From the NCBI GenBank assembly GCA_964017065.1, contig OZ024791.1, positions 6,624,547 to 6,688,546 on the forward strand: a stretch of 64,000 bases of DNA, given 5' to 3'. Position numbers and translations under genes: made by a program. A model generated the notes under the pieces. The model ran no database searches. It was not told where the DNA came from and saw only the letters and a list, made by a program, of their open reading frames with translations. The stretch is from Haliclona indistincta (taxonomy: Eukaryota > Porifera > Demospongiae > Haplosclerida > Chalinidae). Of the stretch, positions 62,301 through 64,000 are shown piece after piece. Each line of letters opens with the position of its first letter. Position 1 is the first letter of the stretch.

Positions 62301-62361
62301 GTGGGTCATCATGACAGCATTCAACGTCACGCTTCGACACTGAGTACACGTCTTCAATCAT
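44382..62361 (-). CDS. Unidentified 319-residue alpha-helical protein, 18-kb gene
   Basis: Exons: 62361-62000, 58657-58543, 57198-57053, 55594-55557, 54805-54731, 54660-54651 (proposed 10-bp microexon), 54465-54379, 52379-52328, 44456-44382 (TGA). All junctions are GT-AG and in phase and the total is divisible by three, but only if the microexon is included. The first ~120 residues are Cys-rich (HSCCPSCAQKEIDKL). The rest is helical with a TPR-like feel: LVYQSVKLQTLMAWCNTLGG, MKQLTLSTAMGDPVLACRSR, FLASSLLQLGHLKAAKKII, VHCLVSALILQLSLVLAHSS, ending AMCRYRLFRQQEQRIAD. I do not recognise the family; the helical half looks conserved rather than orphan. The true start is uncertain, because the frame continues upstream of the first Met to an in-frame TGA near 62,402. 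Divergent from the PITP gene. Confidence 0.78.
44457..52327. other. 7.9-kb last intron of the unidentified gene
   Basis: No nested gene, RNA gene or large repeat recognised on either strand. Short open frames lack domain signatures and splice context. A diverged piece of the 337-735 inverted-repeat arm lies near 52,170-52,205. A possible exon at about 50,812-50,862 (minus) was considered but does not fit the phase chain. Confidence 0.5.
55013..55146. mobile_element. MITE with pogo/Tigger-like terminal repeats
   Basis: The ends are cagtggaacctctctaaggc and the matching ggttccactg, flanked by TA. The terminal pattern CAGT-GGAACCTC..-GGACA is typical of pogo/Tigger (Tc1/mariner) non-autonomous elements. 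It has no coding capacity. Lies in an intron of the minus-strand gene. Confidence 0.8.
55720..55819. repeat. Two tandem copies of a ~53-bp segment
   Basis: The block with aaaatccccttactaacaag and ctttgcag is repeated directly, differing mainly in A-run length. Confidence 0.8.
56511..56640. repeat. Short degenerate tandem repeats, about four copies
   Basis: Repeats of ggtattgttacatgcagtg followed by cttggtta, with variants. Intronic. Confidence 0.7.
57268..57560. mobile_element. MITE with ~28-bp terminal inverted repeats (TACCGTATTTC)
   Basis: The left end taccgtatttcttctaaag and the reverse complement of the right end taccgtatttcttctaaaa agree over about 27 bases with two or three mismatches. 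The interior has no transposase. Intronic. Confidence 0.82.
58658..59752. repeat. 37/40-bp minisatellite carrying a splice-acceptor motif
   Basis: About 28 copies of a unit with ctactacagcacacatgaag then catcacagcaaacctga; 40-bp versions have an extra gca or cat. It directly abuts the exon ending at 58,657. On the minus strand every unit includes cttcatgtgtgctgtag, the exact sequence of the true 3' splice site. Confidence 0.95.
60938..61536. mobile_element. Non-autonomous piggyBac-like element with TTAA flanks
   Basis: The element is flanked by TTAA on both sides (60,934-60,937 and 61,537-61,540). Its ends are ctctttagggact and the complement of aggccttaaaggg, consistent with piggyBac-type CCCTTT termini and TTAA duplication. 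It contains GC-rich perfect hairpins at 61,298-61,352 and no open transposase. Confidence 0.72.
61549..61756. mobile_element. MITE with TACNGTAT terminal inverted repeats
   Basis: The left end tacagtattgcgggaaattt and the reverse complement of the right end taccgtatagcgggaaattt pair over about 23 bp. The inner arms (ttttcgcaaa / ttcgcgaaaa) also pair. It sits 9 bp from the TTAA of the preceding piggyBac-like element. Confidence 0.82.
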
Positions 62362-62821
62362 TTTGAGCAGCTTTTGAGACTTCTTGTAATTCTGAAACAC
62401 TCAGGTGGTTCTGTCTGGTACTCCAGGCTTTTCTTGCATTCAGGACGACATGTTGTTTCTCCAAAGTCACGTTCGGGCGCGAGTAGTGAATTGGTTCGTG
62501 GACAAAAGACCACACCCACTTTGTGAAAAAGCTCGAGATACTGTATGTAGGCTAGCTAGCATCGGCTCTAGCATTATTTTTAACCTGCTAAGAAGCAGTG
62601 CCGGTTTGCATCAGTTACACAGTTCTTTCATCTTTGCATTGCAATCTACAGCTCCTGTACGTAGCCGCTCCATTCTAACTAGATTCATGGGATCGGCTAG
62701 CTAGGGCTTGTAGCCACGCCTACGCAGGATACAGGAAATTGAGAGTGTAGCCTCGCCTGCTTGGTCATCAGCTCTGCCATTTTCGTTTCTTTCCCCTCCC
62801 TGTGATCGTATTTACAGCGCC
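62362..62821. promoter_or_regulatory. Divergent promoter region, PITP and unidentified gene
   Basis: 460 bp between head-to-head start codons. It contains accacaccca at about 62,509 and gtagccacgcc at about 62,709, both CACCC/GC-box-like. Part may be 5' UTR. An open frame at 62,405-62,704 has no domain and is not called. Confidence 0.5.
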
Positions 62822-63351
62822 ATGTTGATAAAAGAATTGTGAGTTTAACACGAACTAGCTAATGAACATTAACTAGCGAACTAGCTCGAGTAGAAGAGTA
62901 CTGTAATGTAGATAAGCGTGCATCATAATGTGCATAGTCATCAGGGCGTGTTCTTTTCTCCTTACAGCCGCATTGTTCTCCCCTTATCTATGGAAGAGGT
63001 ATAGTAGTAAAGCTCACTAGTAGTGTGATCTACAATCCCTCCATTAGTATCATGTTGGTCAGCTCTGGTCAGTAGCTCAAGCCAGCAAGGACGAGACAGG
63101 AGGCGGGGAAGGAGTGGAGGTGCTTGTTAATGAAGAGAGGGAACATGAGAAGTTTGGTCGTGGTCAATATACTCATAAAATATTCCATCTTCAACAGTAA
63201 GTAACAGCTAATGAATGCTGTTTATAATCATCACTGAAATTAATTAATGCTAACATCAGTCACACACTGATTTCTTTGTTACACTGTTCGGACATGAAAG
63301 TGTAGACACTTTACTAATAGTTATGACATGATAACGTACGTGTGTGTGTGC

Positions 63352-63443
<92 letters not shown>

Positions 63444-64000
63444 GGATTAGAGGAGGATGTGCAATCATGCATAGACTACTCAGTACTTTTGTTAGGTTAT
63501 CATAATAATTTATTATGTAGTACTTTCCTGTGGTCAGTCATTTATTGGTGTATCTGTTCATTCTGTTGTTACTTTGCCAAGCTACCACCACTCTTTGTGT
63601 ACTCTGACCTCCATCTTGTAGCTATAGCTGTTAATACAACATTGATCTGTGCGTGTTATGCACCGAATTAGCTAAACAAGTGTTCTGGTATTGTGTTAAT
63701 AGCTAAACTAACTAAGAAATCATAGTACAGAGTATTTTTAGCTAGCATGTCCAGTTAGCATGGTTATTAATGTACAGTTACTACAAGCATGTGCACTGAA
63801 ATTGATTTGTCAAGCAACCTGTAAACAATGTATTGTTTTTGGTTTGTTTGAGGAGTGCTCAGTGAATCTCTCATTAAACTAGGTGTCTAATGGTGATAGA
63901 ATTTGTATGTTTGCCTTACAGCAAAGTTCCGGCTTTGGTTCGCATGCTTGCTCCTAAGGGTTCACTCGAAGTCCACGAAATAGCATGGAATTGTTTTCCT
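62822..64000 (+). CDS. Class I phosphatidylinositol transfer protein (5' part)
   Basis: Exons 62822-62838, 62968-62998, 63048-63196 and 63922 to the window end, all in phase. The protein reads [76 protein letters not shown] and [16 protein letters not shown]. This is the PITP N-terminal half, closest to the class I PITP alpha/beta type ([19 protein letters not shown], KVPxxVRMLAPxGxLxxHExAWN), not the RdgB type. PITPs exchange phosphatidylinositol and phosphatidylcholine between membranes in the cytosol and support phosphoinositide signalling. The first exon encodes only six residues. The gene continues beyond the window. Confidence 0.95.
63341..63440. repeat. (GT)n microsatellite in a PITP intron
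   Basis: About 48 GT units with rare gc interruptions near the left end. Confidence 0.97.

Noticed and set aside
62405..62704. 99-residue plus-strand open frame upstream of PITP
   Set aside because: It overlaps the 5' region of the divergent gene, with no domain and no splice link to the PITP exons.
63256..63468. Histidine/threonine and valine/cysteine open frames over the GT repeat
   Set aside because: Frames produced by a dinucleotide repeat within a PITP intron.

Overview
The window is nuclear DNA of an animal, most likely a demosponge. The genes are animal types (TAO kinase, ZCCHC8, class I PITP, a three-SH3 adaptor), split by many short GT-AG introns in an AT-rich background. Three DEATH-NACHT-LRR genes lie together, an architecture known to be expanded in sponges such as Amphimedon queenslandica. 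The species is an inference; no search was run.

Layout. 1-0.95 kb: a perfect 152-bp inverted repeat and a small tandem repeat. 1-5 kb: a damaged TAO-kinase-like gene, cut near its 3' end by a 5'-truncated LINE (5-6.5 kb). 4.6-13.6 kb: a tandem segmental duplication carrying the TAOK 3' end and a convergent gene of unknown function. The two copies are separated by a 2.6-kb minisatellite. 16-25.2 kb: three NLR-type genes; the first two are divergent with only 66 bp between their start codons. 25.3-26.9 kb: a 33/34-bp minisatellite. 26.9-29 kb: an Ig/FN3 single-pass membrane receptor. 29.2-30.2 kb: a second LINE remnant. 30.4-41 kb: ZCCHC8. 41.8-44 kb: a three-SH3 adaptor resembling Dlish/Vamana. 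44.4-62.4 kb: an unidentified 319-residue protein whose introns hold four MITE-like elements and an acceptor-bearing minisatellite. 62.8 kb to the end: the 5' part of a class I phosphatidylinositol transfer protein.

Gene models were built by hand, requiring GT..AG borders and continuous codon phase across every junction. The NLR, SH3, ZCCHC8, PITP, duplicated-gene and 319-residue models meet this along their length, except for one missing base in ZCCHC8 and one ambiguous final junction in the Ig/FN3 gene.

Together, the NLR trio and the Ig/FN3 receptor look like an innate recognition neighbourhood. The right half holds housekeeping genes: nuclear RNA surveillance (ZCCHC8), lipid transfer (PITP) and an adaptor. 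The left flank is an unstable zone of duplication, minisatellite growth and retrotransposition in which a kinase gene has decayed.
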